This document shows, in pieces, positions 24,997-33,289 of a stretch of DNA of 64,000 nt (within the stretch, counting starts at the first letter, position 1; each line of letters begins with the position of its first letter). A program made the translations under genes and the position numbers. The stretch comes from Negativicutes bacterium (GTDB lineage: Bacteria > Bacillota_C > Negativicutes > Sporomusales_B > JARLHX01), in contig JARLHX010000087.1 in the NCBI GenBank assembly GCA_031292035.1, positions 54,617 to 118,616 of the forward strand, given 5' to 3'. The notes under the pieces are model-generated. The model worked only from the letters and a program-made list of their open reading frames with translations. It did not search any database and had not been told where the DNA came from.

Positions 24997-26025
24997 ATGG
25001 TGAAGCTGACTCAGTATACTAAAAAAGGCGGCTGAGCTGCCAAAATTGGGCCAGGGGCCCTGGCGCACGTGCTGTGCCAACTACCAAAACCGACTGACGC
25101 AAGGCTGCTTGTCGGTATCGACACCGCTGACGATGCCGGCATTTACCAGCTTGACCCAACCACCGCCCTGATCCAGACTGTGGATTTTTTTACTCCGATA
25201 GTGGATGATCCCTATTTATTTGGGCAAATCGCTGCCGCAAATAGCCTCAGTGATGTGTATGCCATGGGAGGCAGGCCGCTCACCGCGCTGAACATCGTGG
25301 CTTTTCCCATTTGCTCCTTGGATAGCAGCGTGCTATTAGCCATTTTGCAGGGAGGCCAGGCCAAAGTGGCTGAAGCCGGCGCTGTGGTTGTCGGAGGACA
25401 TACCATCGAGGATTCTGAGCCCAAGTTCGGGCTGAGTGTGACTGGAGTGGTCCATCCGGATAAAATTTGGACCAACGCCGGGGCTAAAGTAGGCGATAGA
25501 CTGCTTTTGACCAAACCGCTGGGTACCGGGATATTATCCACAGCGGCGCGGGCTGACATGTTTCCCCTGGGGGTCGCCGCAGCGGAACAAAGCATGGCCA
25601 CTCTAAACCGAATGGCGGCAGAAACCGCCAGTGGATATACCGTCCATGCCTGTACCGACATCACCGGGTTTGGATTACTCGGCCATCTATATGAAATGGC
25701 GGCTGCCAGTGGGGTGCGGCTGGAGATCGACAGCAAGGCTTTGCCGCTGTTGACCGAGGCACCGGAGGCTGCTAGGATGGGCTTGGTGCCAGCAGGCGCA
25801 TATGCAAACAGGGATTACCTGACGACAGTAACAGTAGATGGGCAGGTGCCGGAAAACATCCGGGATATCTGTTATGATCCCCAGACATCTGGCGGACTGC
25901 TGTTCAGCTTGCCAGCAGCACAAGCTGAATTACTGCTTGTGGCGCTGAAGCAAGCCGGAGTTGCGCAGGCCGCGCTAATCGGCCAAATTATTGGTACAGG
26001 ACGAGGTGAAATACATGTCTACTGA
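24997..26025 (+). CDS. selD: Selenide, water dikinase (selenophosphate synthase), selenocysteine-containing
   Basis: 342 residues when UGA at 25033-25035 is read as selenocysteine (residue 13). The start is ATG 24997 after GAGGGGAGGGGGG. The N-terminus reads LTQYTKKGG-U-AAKIGPGAL, the exact place of the catalytic Cys/Sec loop in SelD. Downstream: VGIDTADDAGIYQL, TVDFFTPIVDDPYLFGQIAAANSLSDVYAMGG and TDITGFGLLGHLYEMA. It makes selenophosphate from selenide and ATP, the selenium donor for SelA. A short hairpin with the features of a bacterial SECIS follows the UGA. A gene caller that treats UGA as stop would start it at GTG 25069 and lose the active site. yedF overlaps its 3' end. Confidence 0.95.
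25033..25066 (+). promoter_or_regulatory. In-frame UGA and bacterial SECIS hairpin of selD
   Basis: UGA at 25033-25035 is followed after 14 bases by GCCAGG-GGC-CCTGGC (25050-25064), a six-base-pair stem with a G-rich three-base loop. Size, distance and a GG-containing apical loop agree with bacterial SECIS elements recognised by SelB. Recoding is supported by the SelD alignment on both sides of the UGA. Confidence 0.85.
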
Positions 26026-26608
26026 GGTAGATGCCCGCGGGATGGATTGTCCCCAACCGGTGATTGCCACAAAAAGAGCGCTGGACAGTCTGACAGATGG
26101 CGTCATGACCACCATTGTCGATAATGCGGTGGCCAAGGAGAATGTGGTCAAGTTTGCGGTTGCCAACCAATGCGGTGTGAGTGTGGAAGAAAAAAACGGT
26201 CACTATTATATCCGCATTACGAAAGATGCATCTGTCGTGAGACCAGTCGATGAGCCGGCCCCAGCCGCGCCGGGAAGGGTTGTCTATCTTATCACGAATA
26301 ACACGCTGGGACACGGAAGCGAGGAATTGGGAGCGATCCTTATCAAGGCTTTCTTTGTGTCCCTGCTGGAATGCCAGCCGCTGCCGCGAGCACTGCTGTT
26401 TCTCAACGCAGGGGTGCAGCTGACCACAGAGGGATCACCGGTCCTCAGCCACCTCAAGCTTCTGGCCGACCAAGGGGTTGAGATTTTATCCTGTGGAACC
26501 TGTCTTGATTATTTTTCTCTGAAAGAGCGGCTGGCGATTGGTGGGGTGACCAATATGTATAATATTGTGGCGCTTATGTCCAAGGCTGGCCAGGCGATTA
26601 CGCTGTGA
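26015..26608 (+). CDS. yedF: Sulfurtransferase-like selenium metabolism protein YedF
   Basis: 197 residues from ATG 26015, after GAGGTG, overlapping selD by 11 bases. The N-terminal 75 residues are a TusA/SirA-like domain with VDARGMDCPQPVI (CPxP motif, Cys near residue 11). The C-terminal part is a DsrE-like domain with TNNTLGHGSEELGAILIKAF and VEILSCGTCLDYFSL. The fused form is known from selD operons and is thought to take part in selenium delivery, though the reaction is not settled. The conserved Cys residues of both domains are present. Confidence 0.9.
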   Translation: MSTEVDARGMDCPQPVIATKRALDSLTDGVMTTIVDNAVAKENVVKFAVANQCGVSVEEKNGHYYIRITKDASVVRPVDEPAPAAPGRVVYLITNNTLGHGSEELGAILIKAFFVSLLECQPLPRALLFLNAGVQLTTEGSPVLSHLKLLADQGVEILSCGTCLDYFSLKERLAIGGVTNMYNIVALMSKAGQAITL

Positions 26609-26609
26609 G

Positions 26610-26891
26610 GTGACCACTACGGATCCGAAATATGACCGGGTGCTACTTTTCGCATCGGTATATCAGGCCATTCGAGCCGAAAAACTGTTGTCCGGGGCAG
26701 GAGTGGCGATCCTGGCCATACCGACGCCACGGGAAATCGACGTCAGCTGCGGCCAGAGTCTGCTGCTATTGGCTGAAGACGAGCCAAGGGCGCTGGCGCT
26801 GTTAGCGGAAAGCCGCGTGACATGGTCCAAGCTGTTCAGACGGAACGGGGCTATGCGGGTGTACGAAAAAATAAAGGATTTTGAGGGATAG
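26610..26891 (+). CDS. DUF3343 protein, putative Se/S carrier
   Basis: 93 residues beginning at GTG 26610, one base after the yedF stop. It contains FASVYQAIRAEKLL, PREIDVSCGQSLLL and a predicted beta-alpha-beta fold, the pattern of DUF3343 proteins linked to selD/yedF. The Cys in SCG is the likely carrier residue. The start is not certain: the ribosome binding site is weak and re-initiation after the yedF stop may supply it. Function is inferred from the neighbourhood. Confidence 0.78.
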   Translation: MTTTDPKYDRVLLFASVYQAIRAEKLLSGAGVAILAIPTPREIDVSCGQSLLLLAEDEPRALALLAESRVTWSKLFRRNGAMRVYEKIKDFEG

Positions 26892-26893
26892 CT

Positions 26894-27736
26894 GTGGGAG
26901 AGTTCATAACAGCCGATTTTTTACTCTTTGCCGGCAACAAAGTACTCCGGCTGCTGGTCATTGGCGGGATCGCCATCGCCGCCTGCCGTTTTTTTAATGT
27001 CGTAATCGACCGGCTTCTGCGGGCTCAGCCAGAGGGCAAGGCCTTCTATCTAGAGGAAAAACGGGCCCGCACCCTCGGGGCAGTGCTCAAAATGGTGCTG
27101 CGCTATACCATGTACTTTATTTCCATCGTCATGATTCTGCAGGAGTTTCGCATTGACACCACCTCGATTCTCGCTGGTGCCGGTATTATCGGGCTGGCTG
27201 TCGGCGTCGGCGCGCAGAGCCTGGTCAAGGATATCATTACCGGGTTCTTCGTTCTATTGGAAGACCAGTATTCGGTGGGCGACTATATCGTCAGCGGCGA
27301 CATGGCCGGTACGGTAGAGGAAGTCGGCTTCCGCATCACCAAGCTGCGGGCTGCCAACGGAGTCCTGCATATCATTCCTAATGGATCGATTTCCCGGATC
27401 AGCAACTACACCCGTGGATATATGCAGGCGGTAATCAACATCCCTGTTGCCTATCAGGCCGACATCGGCCGGGTGCTGGAACTCCTGGAAGGCGCTTGCC
27501 GGGAAATCGGCGATTCGCTGCCAGAAGTGGTGGAGGGTCCCAAGGTTATCGGCGTGGTTGATCTGAGGCCAGGCGAAGTTATTGTCCGGGTGGTAGCCAA
27601 GACGGTGTCGCTTGAGCAGCAGAAGGTGGAGACCGCCTTCCGCCATAAAATCAAGCTCTTGTTCGATGCTGCCGGCATTCCCGCGCCGGGGATGATTCTG
27701 CCCTGTCATTCGGCAGATCAGGAGGAGCAGGCATGA
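26894..27736 (+). CDS. mscS: MscS family small-conductance mechanosensitive channel
   Basis: 280 residues. Three membrane helices lie in the first 130 residues. The third, pore-lining one has the Gly/Ala pattern ILAGAGIIGLAVGVGAQSLVKDIITG. The beta domain follows with QYSVGDYI and IPNGSISRISN. The channel releases solutes on hypoosmotic shock. The GTG start lies two bases after the DUF3343 stop, and its stop overlaps the DUF951 gene, so it probably shares the selD transcript. An MscS gene beside DUF951 and ychF is a common Firmicute arrangement. Confidence 0.9.
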   Translation: MGEFITADFLLFAGNKVLRLLVIGGIAIAACRFFNVVIDRLLRAQPEGKAFYLEEKRARTLGAVLKMVLRYTMYFISIVMILQEFRIDTTSILAGAGIIGLAVGVGAQSLVKDIITGFFVLLEDQYSVGDYIVSGDMAGTVEEVGFRITKLRAANGVLHIIPNGSISRISNYTRGYMQAVINIPVAYQADIGRVLELLEGACREIGDSLPEVVEGPKVIGVVDLRPGEVIVRVVAKTVSLEQQKVETAFRHKIKLLFDAAGIPAPGMILPCHSADQEEQA

Positions 27737-27945
27737 TTGTTAGATATGAAATCGGGGACATCGTAAAAATGAAGAAAACTCATCCTTGCGGCAGCGACCG
27801 CTGGGAAGTCACCCGAACCGGTATTGATTTCGGCTTGAAATGCCTCGGCTGCGGCCGACGGGTCATGGTCCCCAGACCTAAATTTGAGAAAGCCGTCAAA
27901 GCGATTGTCGAACGGGGGGCAGGGGCAGATCATCAGGGTCAGTGA
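27733..27945 (+). CDS. DUF951 family small zinc-ribbon-like protein
   Basis: 70 residues. The pattern YEIGDIVKMKKTHPCGSDRWEV...DFGLKCLGCGRRVMVPRPKFEK is diagnostic for DUF951. Three cysteines (HPCG, CLGC) and a His suggest a metal site. The ATG overlaps the mscS stop (ATGA). The family is small, basic and possibly RNA- or ribosome-linked; no tested role is known to me. Confidence 0.87.
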   Translation: MIVRYEIGDIVKMKKTHPCGSDRWEVTRTGIDFGLKCLGCGRRVMVPRPKFEKAVKAIVERGAGADHQGQ

Positions 27946-27966
27946 ACGGTTCGGCAAAACAGCTTC

Positions 27967-27995
27967 TTGACTGGTAGCCTGCCAGCAGCTATACT
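27967..27995 (+). promoter_or_regulatory. Sigma-A promoter of the ZTP-riboswitch transcript
   Basis: TTGACT (27967-27972) and TATACT (27990-27995), spacing 17. Transcription should start near 28002, just before the riboswitch. Confidence 0.8.
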
Positions 27996-28019
27996 TATTT
28001 TGTAAAGTAAATATACGCG

Positions 28020-28118
28020 ATGCGGAACTGGCGGAATGAGTGGGATTAACCACGAGGAACTGTATCGTTTTGAAAGCCGACCGCCTGGGCAAAATTTGTT
28101 TTGTCTAGGCGGTATTTT
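28020..28118 (+). promoter_or_regulatory. ZTP (pfl-motif) riboswitch with overlapping terminator
   Basis: The order of conserved blocks matches the ZTP/ZMP aptamer: AACTGGCGGAA (28026), GTGGGATTAACCAC (28040-28053) and, after a linker, GCCGACCGCCTGGGC (28076-28090). The CCGCCTGGGC strand also forms the 5' arm of a terminator: ACCGCCTGGGCAAAA (28080-28094) pairs with TTTTGTCTAGGCGGT (28099-28113), followed by ATTTTTG. So ZTP binding would keep CCGCCTGGGC in the aptamer and allow read-through. Known targets are folate and purine genes; here the next gene is a small cysteine protein of unknown role. Confidence 0.87.
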
Positions 28119-28176
28119 TGTTTGTTATTTTTTGAACACACTGCAGAGCAAGCCTAAATTTGAGAGGAGATTGACG

Positions 28177-28410
28177 ATGTTAGACACTTGCCCAGATTGC
28201 GGAAAATATACCATTGAAAAACCTTGCTACGATTGTGTGGCGCTCGAGCGGGACAAATTGAAAAAGTTAGCTAGTGCCAACACGGCAGCCCTGATCAGCG
28301 AGCGCGATAAATACAAGAAACTATACGAGATGGCGGCCGGTACCTGTCCCCAGTGCCAGGAAAACTGCGCCGTGCTGCGCCTCAATAGACAAAAAGCGGT
28401 CGGCCAGTAG
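28177..28410 (+). CDS. Small protein with paired CxxC-type knuckles, under ZTP riboswitch control
   Basis: 77 residues from ATG 28177 (RBS GAGAGGAGA). N-terminal CPDC and CYDC, a central charged helix likely to be coiled coil (ALERDKLKKLASANTAALIS), then CPQCQENC near the C-terminus. This gives about seven cysteines, fit for one or two zinc sites. I do not recognise a named family. The gene has its own promoter, riboswitch and terminator, so it is a dedicated ZTP-responsive unit. It may sense or serve C1-folate metabolism, but no catalytic motif is visible. Confidence 0.75.
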   Translation: MLDTCPDCGKYTIEKPCYDCVALERDKLKKLASANTAALISERDKYKKLYEMAAGTCPQCQENCAVLRLNRQKAVGQ

Positions 28411-28424
28411 TGGCCGCTTTTTTT
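28391..28424 (+). terminator. Terminator of the small cysteine-protein gene
   Basis: CGGCCA-GTAG-TGGCCG (28401-28416), flanked by AAAAAGCGG and CTTTTTTT. Stop codon of the gene lies in the hairpin loop region. Confidence 0.8.
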
Positions 28425-28557
28425 ATCTGCCAGCCGGAGCAAAGTTTTGGCGTATAGCAGTTGACCGAGCCGGGTAAAATGCCGCCATGGGTATTGCAAT
28501 CGCGGACAGGATATTCTACAATTAGTTAGTTAAATATAGCAATAAGGGTGGAGAGCC

Positions 28558-29661
28558 ATGAGCACGAATCTCGAGGTAGGTATCCTGGGTTTGCCTAATG
28601 TCGGCAAAACTACGCTGTTTAACGCTTTGACTAAAGCCGGAGTGACGGTTTCCAACTATGTTTCGAGTACCATTGAACCCAATGTCGGAGTGGTGGAAGT
28701 GCCGGATATCCGGCTGCTCAAACTGGCCGAGATGTATAAACCAAAGAAAATCACCCCGACCAAGATGCAGTTTGTCGATATTGCTGGACTGGGTAAAGGC
28801 GCCTCCAAGGGAGCTGGTCTGGGCAATAAATTTCTCTCGCATATTCGCCAGGTAGATGCGGTCATTCAGGTGGTCCGCTGTTTTGTTGACGAAAGTATGC
28901 ATGGTGAGGGCGAACTGAATCCACTATCTGACATCGAAATTCTTAACACTGAGCTTTGTCTGGCCGACCTGGAAACGCTGGAAAAGCGGCAGGACCGGAT
29001 CCAAAAGCTGGTCAAGAGCGGCGACAAGAAAGCCCAGGGCGAGCTCGAAGTGCTGGGCCGCCTAAAGGCGGCGCTGGAGGACACCAAGCCGGTCCGCCAG
29101 GTAATTGAAAGTGACGAGGAACGGGCCCTCGTCCGGGAACTCAATCTATTGACCCTGAAACCCATCCTCTATGTGGCCAATATTGACGAAAAGGATGCTG
29201 CCGACCCTGACGCCAGTGAATACGTCAAAATGGTGCAGCAATACGCAGCCCAAGACGGAGCGGAAGCCATCGCAATTTCCGCTAAAATTGAAGCGGAGAT
29301 TGCCGAACTGTCAGAGGAAGAAGCCCGCGATTTTCTTGCCGAGCTAGGATTGGCTGAGTCCGGTCTGGATAAAGTGATCAAGGCCAGCTTCAAACTGCTG
29401 GGCTTGATGACCTTTCTAACCGCCGGTGAGCCAGAAGTAAGGGCCTGGACCATTGCTAACGGCACGCGCGCCCAACGAGCTGCCGGAAAAATTCACAGCG
29501 ATATCGAGCGGGGTTTTATTCGGGCGGAAACGGTGGCCTATGATGATTTGATGGCTCACGGCAGCTTCGGTGCTGCGAAGGAGAAGGGCCTCGTCCGGCT
29601 GGAAGGCAAGGACTATATCATGAAAGACGGTGACGTTGTTCACTTCCGGTTTAATGTTTAA
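28558..29661 (+). CDS. ychF: Redox-regulated P-loop ATPase YchF/EngD (Obg family)
   Basis: 367 residues. P-loop GLPNVGKT near residue 10, [20 protein letters not shown] for G3, and a NIDE element (ANIDE) in place of NKxD, which explains the ATP preference of this subfamily. A coiled-coil insert follows the P-loop domain and a TGS domain ends the protein ([24 protein letters not shown]). It binds ribosomes; it is linked to stress response. ATG 28558 follows GGTGGAGAG. Its place just before rpsF is conserved in Firmicutes. Confidence 0.95.
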   Translation: MSTNLEVGILGLPNVGKTTLFNALTKAGVTVSNYVSSTIEPNVGVVEVPDIRLLKLAEMYKPKKITPTKMQFVDIAGLGKGASKGAGLGNKFLSHIRQVDAVIQVVRCFVDESMHGEGELNPLSDIEILNTELCLADLETLEKRQDRIQKLVKSGDKKAQGELEVLGRLKAALEDTKPVRQVIESDEERALVRELNLLTLKPILYVANIDEKDAADPDASEYVKMVQQYAAQDGAEAIAISAKIEAEIAELSEEEARDFLAELGLAESGLDKVIKASFKLLGLMTFLTAGEPEVRAWTIANGTRAQRAAGKIHSDIERGFIRAETVAYDDLMAHGSFGAAKEKGLVRLEGKDYIMKDGDVVHFRFNV

Positions 29662-29680
29662 AAAGATTGAATGGATTTTC

Positions 29681-29710
29681 TTGCAATACATTTTGAAATA
29701 GTGCTATAAT
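29681..29710 (+). promoter_or_regulatory. Promoter of rpsF-ssb-rpsR
   Basis: TTGCAA (29681-29686), TATAAT (29705-29710), spacing 18, with a TG extension before the -10 box. Start near 29717, leaving a 90-base leader. Confidence 0.8.
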
Positions 29711-29729
29711 ATATTGGTCTAAGACAAAC

Positions 29730-29790
29730 AGTAAGGTCAAATTTCGATTTGAACCTTCCCTGCTCCCATGTGGGAGCCGATTAGTCCAGA
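29730..29790 (+). promoter_or_regulatory. Leader of rpsF: probable S6:S18 autoregulatory element
   Basis: Hairpin AAGGT-C-AAAT-TTCG-ATTT-G-AACCTT (29732-29756) is followed by CTCCCATGTGGGAG and a CCGATTAGTCC strand. The S6:S18 regulatory RNA known before rpsF in many bacteria has a helix with a CCG-containing bulge like the S18 site in 16S rRNA. The CCGA after the second hairpin fits that, but I have not aligned it. Confidence 0.5.
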
Positions 29791-29805
29791 GGAGGAGGTG
29801 GTTTC

Positions 29806-30090
29806 ATGAACAAGTATGAAGTCATATACATCGTGAAGCCGGCAGATGAAGAGGCAATTGATGCGGTTGTGGCCAAATTCGATACTCTCATCAAAAACAA
29901 CGGCGGAACTATCGACAAGATAGACCGCTGGGGTAAAAAACGCCTGGCTTACGAACTAAAAGACTTCACCGAAGGTTTCTATTTTGTAGTCTATTTCACG
30001 GCTGAGCCCAAAGTTATCCGCGAGCTTGACCGAGTAATGAAGATTACAGATGAAATTTTGCGGCATATGGTCATTAAACAGGAAGAATAG
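29806..30090 (+). CDS. rpsF: 30S ribosomal protein S6
   Basis: 94 residues with the S6 patterns YEVIYIVKP at the start and [32 protein letters not shown] in the middle. It binds S18 in the platform of the 30S subunit. First gene of rpsF-ssb-rpsR; RBS GGAGGAGGTGG. Confidence 0.98.
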   Translation: MNKYEVIYIVKPADEEAIDAVVAKFDTLIKNNGGTIDKIDRWGKKRLAYELKDFTEGFYFVVYFTAEPKVIRELDRVMKITDEILRHMVIKQEE

Positions 30091-30105
30091 GCCAGGGGGT
30101 AAACC

Positions 30106-30495
30106 ATGAATAAGGTTATACTGGTCGGTCGACTTACCCAGGACCCGGAAGTGCGTTATACGCAAAGCGGTAAAGCAGTAGCGTCGTTTACTATTGCCGT
30201 CAACCGGTTTTCTGGCCAGGGTAAAAATGAAGCCGATTTTATTCCCATCGTGGCATGGGAGAAGCTGGCCGAAATCTGTGGCAATAACCTGACCAAAGGA
30301 CAGCGGGTGTTGATTGAGGGCCGTCTCCAGGTTCGTTCTTACGAGGCCAATGACGGTCAAAAACGCCGTGTGTCTGAAATTATTGCCCAAAACATGGAGT
30401 TTTTGGAGCGGAAGCAAACGTCTTCTGCTGACGAGAATAAAGACCCCAATCCTTTCGGCGGCCAAGTATTCCCTGAAGAGGAAATACCATTTTAA
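30106..30495 (+). CDS. ssb: Single-stranded DNA-binding protein
   Basis: 129 residues. OB-fold N-terminus MNKVILVGRLTQDPEVRYTQSGKAVASFTIAVNR, and the acidic tip EEEIPF at the C-terminus that recruits replication and repair partners. It is shorter than most SSBs (linker of only about 20 residues). It lies 15 bases after rpsF and 15 before rpsR. Confidence 0.98.
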   Translation: MNKVILVGRLTQDPEVRYTQSGKAVASFTIAVNRFSGQGKNEADFIPIVAWEKLAEICGNNLTKGQRVLIEGRLQVRSYEANDGQKRRVSEIIAQNMEFLERKQTSSADENKDPNPFGGQVFPEEEIPF

Positions 30496-30510
30496 AGGGG
30501 GTTACTGTAG

Positions 30511-30741
30511 GTGAAACGTGACAAAGGTAGAAAACCGAAGAAAAAGGTTTGCAGCTTTTGCGTAGATAAAGTGCAAGCCATTGACTATAAAGAAGTTCCC
30601 CGTATTCGCCGGTTTACCACCGAGCGAGGCAAGATCCTGCCGCGTCGTATCTCCGGCAATTGCGCAAAGCATCAGCGTCAGCTGACGTTAGCGGTTAAAC
30701 GGGCGCGTAATATCGCTTTGCTGCCGTTTACAGCAGAATAA
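30511..30741 (+). CDS. rpsR: 30S ribosomal protein S18
   Basis: 76 residues, GTG start after AAAGGGGG. CSFCVDK near residue 12 carries two cysteines, so this is the zinc-capable (C+) form. [29 protein letters not shown] is the S18 core. A second, decayed copy of its last codons and terminator is found at 34218-34315. Confidence 0.97.
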   Translation: MKRDKGRKPKKKVCSFCVDKVQAIDYKEVPRIRRFTTERGKILPRRISGNCAKHQRQLTLAVKRARNIALLPFTAE

Positions 30742-30778
30742 AATGCGAAAGACACCAGTGAACTGGTGTCTTTTTTTT
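30714..30778 (+). repeat. Direct repeat copy A: rpsR 3' end and terminator
   Basis: These 65 bases recur at 34250-34315 with one substitution and one inserted base. The two copies bracket a 3.5-kb block. It includes the rpsR stop codon and the terminator at 30748-30778. Confidence 0.92.
30748..30778 (+). terminator. Terminator of rpsF-ssb-rpsR
   Basis: AAAGACACCAG (30748-30758), TGAA loop, CTGGTGTCTTT (30763-30773), then Ts to 30778. Confidence 0.92.
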
Positions 30779-30949
30779 GAAGAAAAATAGCAATGAGATA
30801 GGTTCAGGTAGTTTGCATACTGCTTTGACCAGCTACCGGCACCAGAAAACGAGGGAATAGCCTTGTTCCAGAAAGTAGTCAGTTATACCTTGGCATCCAG
30901 TTTCGTGCCGGGTCAAGTCGTTATATAATACCCTTCAAAAAGCTTCCGT

Positions 30950-31324
30950 TTATTGTGTAGGACCCTTCCAGGATAGCATTCCGCCGCTTACATTAAAAAC
31001 ATTAGAAAATTGATGCCGTATGAGGGTGATTGTTGCTTTCGCACTACGACTTCCACTCCGGCAAACCACAAATATTTTGCGATCGGTAGGTATTTCACCC
31101 ATCCGTGCAGATAGATCCTTTAGGGGGATTAAAATAGCCCCTGGTACATGTGTTTCAGCGTATTCTTCCGGTGTCCGCACATCGACAAAGAAGGCACCTT
31201 CTCGCCAGGCTTCCAATGCCTGACTGGGAGTGACTGTCTTATCCTTTAATAGTCGATTTCTCCTGAAGCTCGCAACAATGATAATAAGCAATACTAGGAC
31301 TGCAAATATAACTATGATGTTCAT
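30950..31324 (-). CDS. Membrane-anchored rhodanese-like protein
   Basis: 124 residues from the ATG at 31324 (minus), six bases after GGAGGAG. One N-terminal membrane helix (about residues 2-20) is followed by a rhodanese domain: VTPSQALEAWREGAFFVDVRTPEEYAETHVPGA, and the active loop VVCRSGSRSA with the catalytic Cys. The loop is of the six-residue rhodanese type. It may move sulfane sulfur at the inner membrane. Lies in the block between the two rpsR-end repeats. Confidence 0.88.
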   Translation of the reverse strand: MNIIVIFAVLVLLIIIVASFRRNRLLKDKTVTPSQALEAWREGAFFVDVRTPEEYAETHVPGAILIPLKDLSARMGEIPTDRKIFVVCRSGSRSAKATITLIRHQFSNVFNVSGGMLSWKGPTQ

Positions 31325-31390
31325 CAAGTTCTCCTCCAATCAAGATTTTCCGCATTCAGACTCTAACTGTATAAATTTCTGGGTGATCGG

Positions 31391-32935
31391 TTATGGTGTG
31401 CCTCCCAGATAGCGGATGTTCTTTTTCGCCCTCTCGGTTAGTTTGCTATCGTTGCTGAACTGAATAGCTAAGCCGAAGTACTGGAGCGCAACTTCTTTGC
31501 TATTATATAAATTCATTAACGCGACTCCTTTATTGTAATACGGTTCCGCATATCGGGGAGATATTTCTATCGCCTTATCAAAGTCACTTATGGAAGTTTG
31601 ATATTGTTTCAGTTCCACGCGAAAGTAGCCCCGGATGTTGTATGCACTAGCCAATTGCACTCCAGTTGCGGTTTCGATGGCCTTGTCAAAATCACTGGAG
31701 GCTAAGCCGTACATTCCCTTCTTAAGGTAGGCCAGTCCCCTATTCATATATGCTTGGGAGTAGTTTGGGTCAACGGCGATCGCTTGGTTGCAATCGGTCA
31801 GGGCCATGTCGTATTGTTGCTGTGAAAAATAGACCGCCGCCCGCCACGTAAGGGCCTCTTGGCTTTGCGGATTTACAGCAAGTGCCTGAGTGTATTCGGC
31901 GATTGCGCGGTCATATTGTTCTTTTAGCAGATAAACGCGGCCTCGAGTATCATACGCAAAGGAATTATTCGGACTTAGTGCAATTGCTCTACTGGCAAAT
32001 TTTATTGCATTATCATATTGACGAAGTACCGAATACACCGACCCTATATAGTGGCATGCGACCGGGTCTTCCCACGCCCCGAGCCCGATTGCTTTGGAAC
32101 AATCAGCCTGTGCGCCGGCAAAATCAAATCTTGCGACAGAAGTTGCAGCGCGTATGGCCAGAATATACGCGGTATCAGGGTTTAATTCTAGGGCACTTGT
32201 TAAATCTTTAATCGCTTCACCTAGCAACCCACTTCGCCGATAAACATTCCCTCGCCAAGCATAGGCCTGGGCGTAGGTGTCATCGGACTCGATCGCCTTG
32301 CTAAAGGCGGCTAACGCATCCTTGGTAGCTCCTGTATAATAGGCTTTTAAACCTTTCTCGAACCACTGAACCGCGTTAAAATTTCCTTCGTTTCTTTTTA
32401 GCGCCGTCTCGGTTTGCGCTTTTTCCTGCACCGTCCTAGCACTTGCCAGGCGCTGCTTCAATATTTCGTTTTCCTTTTGCACCCGCTCATAGTCTGCCTG
32501 GATCTTCCTATAGTCTTCGACATCTACTTTGTCGCGCAGGTTTTTCCTCAGGGTTTCAATATTGTCTGAATTGACGCGGGCGGTAATGGTTACGGAAAAA
32601 TATACGCCCCCGTCGCTGGTCAGTCTTTGTGAAAACTTTTTATCTGCTACCTCGATAAGGCCTGCGGCGATGATATTGACCTCATCCTTGGTCAGTTCCA
32701 TATTTTGCGTCTGACTATAACTTTCCACATAAACACCGGCTTGTTCGGCAGCGTTGCGCATCGCGACGGTAACAGCCCTTTCCTTGGCCACGAGCATCGT
32801 TTCGCCTTCACCCATCGTATACTCTCCGGTGGTAGTGATGATTTTTGTTTCGCAGTAACCCGATGATGTCACGAGAAGAACGAGCGCTATCATGGCAAGC
32901 CCAGTAAACATTCGTGAAATGCTGATATGCGTCAT
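31391..32935 (-). CDS. Secreted TPR-repeat protein
   Basis: 514 residues from the ATG at 32935 (minus) with GGGGGG upstream. Signal peptide about residues 1-29. Residues 30-150 form a domain with AKERAVTVAMRNAAEQAGVYVESYSQ and VYFSVTITARV, like domains of LPP20/FlgT-type envelope proteins. A coiled coil follows (about 150-180). From about 190 to the end there are some nine TPR units with the usual W/Y-A-G-A pattern (AYAWRGNVYRRSGLLGEAIKDLTSALELNPD). It is likely periplasmic and may scaffold an envelope complex. It is divergent from the LPP20-like gene, which shares the same type of N-terminal domain. Confidence 0.82.
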   Translation of the reverse strand: MTHISISRMFTGLAMIALVLLVTSSGYCETKIITTTGEYTMGEGETMLVAKERAVTVAMRNAAEQAGVYVESYSQTQNMELTKDEVNIIAAGLIEVADKKFSQRLTSDGGVYFSVTITARVNSDNIETLRKNLRDKVDVEDYRKIQADYERVQKENEILKQRLASARTVQEKAQTETALKRNEGNFNAVQWFEKGLKAYYTGATKDALAAFSKAIESDDTYAQAYAWRGNVYRRSGLLGEAIKDLTSALELNPDTAYILAIRAATSVARFDFAGAQADCSKAIGLGAWEDPVACHYIGSVYSVLRQYDNAIKFASRAIALSPNNSFAYDTRGRVYLLKEQYDRAIAEYTQALAVNPQSQEALTWRAAVYFSQQQYDMALTDCNQAIAVDPNYSQAYMNRGLAYLKKGMYGLASSDFDKAIETATGVQLASAYNIRGYFRVELKQYQTSISDFDKAIEISPRYAEPYYNKGVALMNLYNSKEVALQYFGLAIQFSNDSKLTERAKKNIRYLGGTP

Positions 32936-33112
32936 CCTCTGCCCCCCTATTTGCTCTTGAACATTCTTCTGCAAAAAGGAGCGCATTCCCTTTCCAAATT
33001 AGGATGGCAGTGAGAATAATGTAATATTTAAAAGGAATTTGTCAGTGTGTGTCAAACAAGTATCGTAAGAATCAGTCAGCGATTGATGTCTTTAAATACG
33101 ACGCTGTTGCTG

Positions 33113-33289
33113 GACTCAGGAGTCGCCAGAGCTCACCACGGAAAAGGCCTAGCCATTGAGTCCTTGGGAAACAAAGGCGAAGCCATCCGGGAGTATAAGG
33201 CCTTTATTAATATGGCGCCGGACGATAAATATGTAGCCGATGCCCGGCGGCGAGCTCAATCTTTAAAACGGCAGGAGGTTCAGAAAGAT
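33113..33289 (+). pseudogene. Remnant of a TPR protein C-terminus
   Basis: In one frame the residues VARAHHGKGLAIESLGNKGE..AIREYKAFINMAPDDKYVADARRRAQSLKR read as the end of a TPR protein (one full TPR and a capping helix). There is no upstream start, no ribosome binding site and no TPR units before it. It probably is the 3' stub of a lost gene whose loss joined it to the present promoter region. Its last bases supply the RBS for the next gene. Confidence 0.6.

Noticed and set aside
25069..26025. selD starting at GTG 25069
   Set aside because: This start would drop the catalytic loop. The conserved sequence continues upstream through UGA 25033 to ATG 24997, which has a good RBS.
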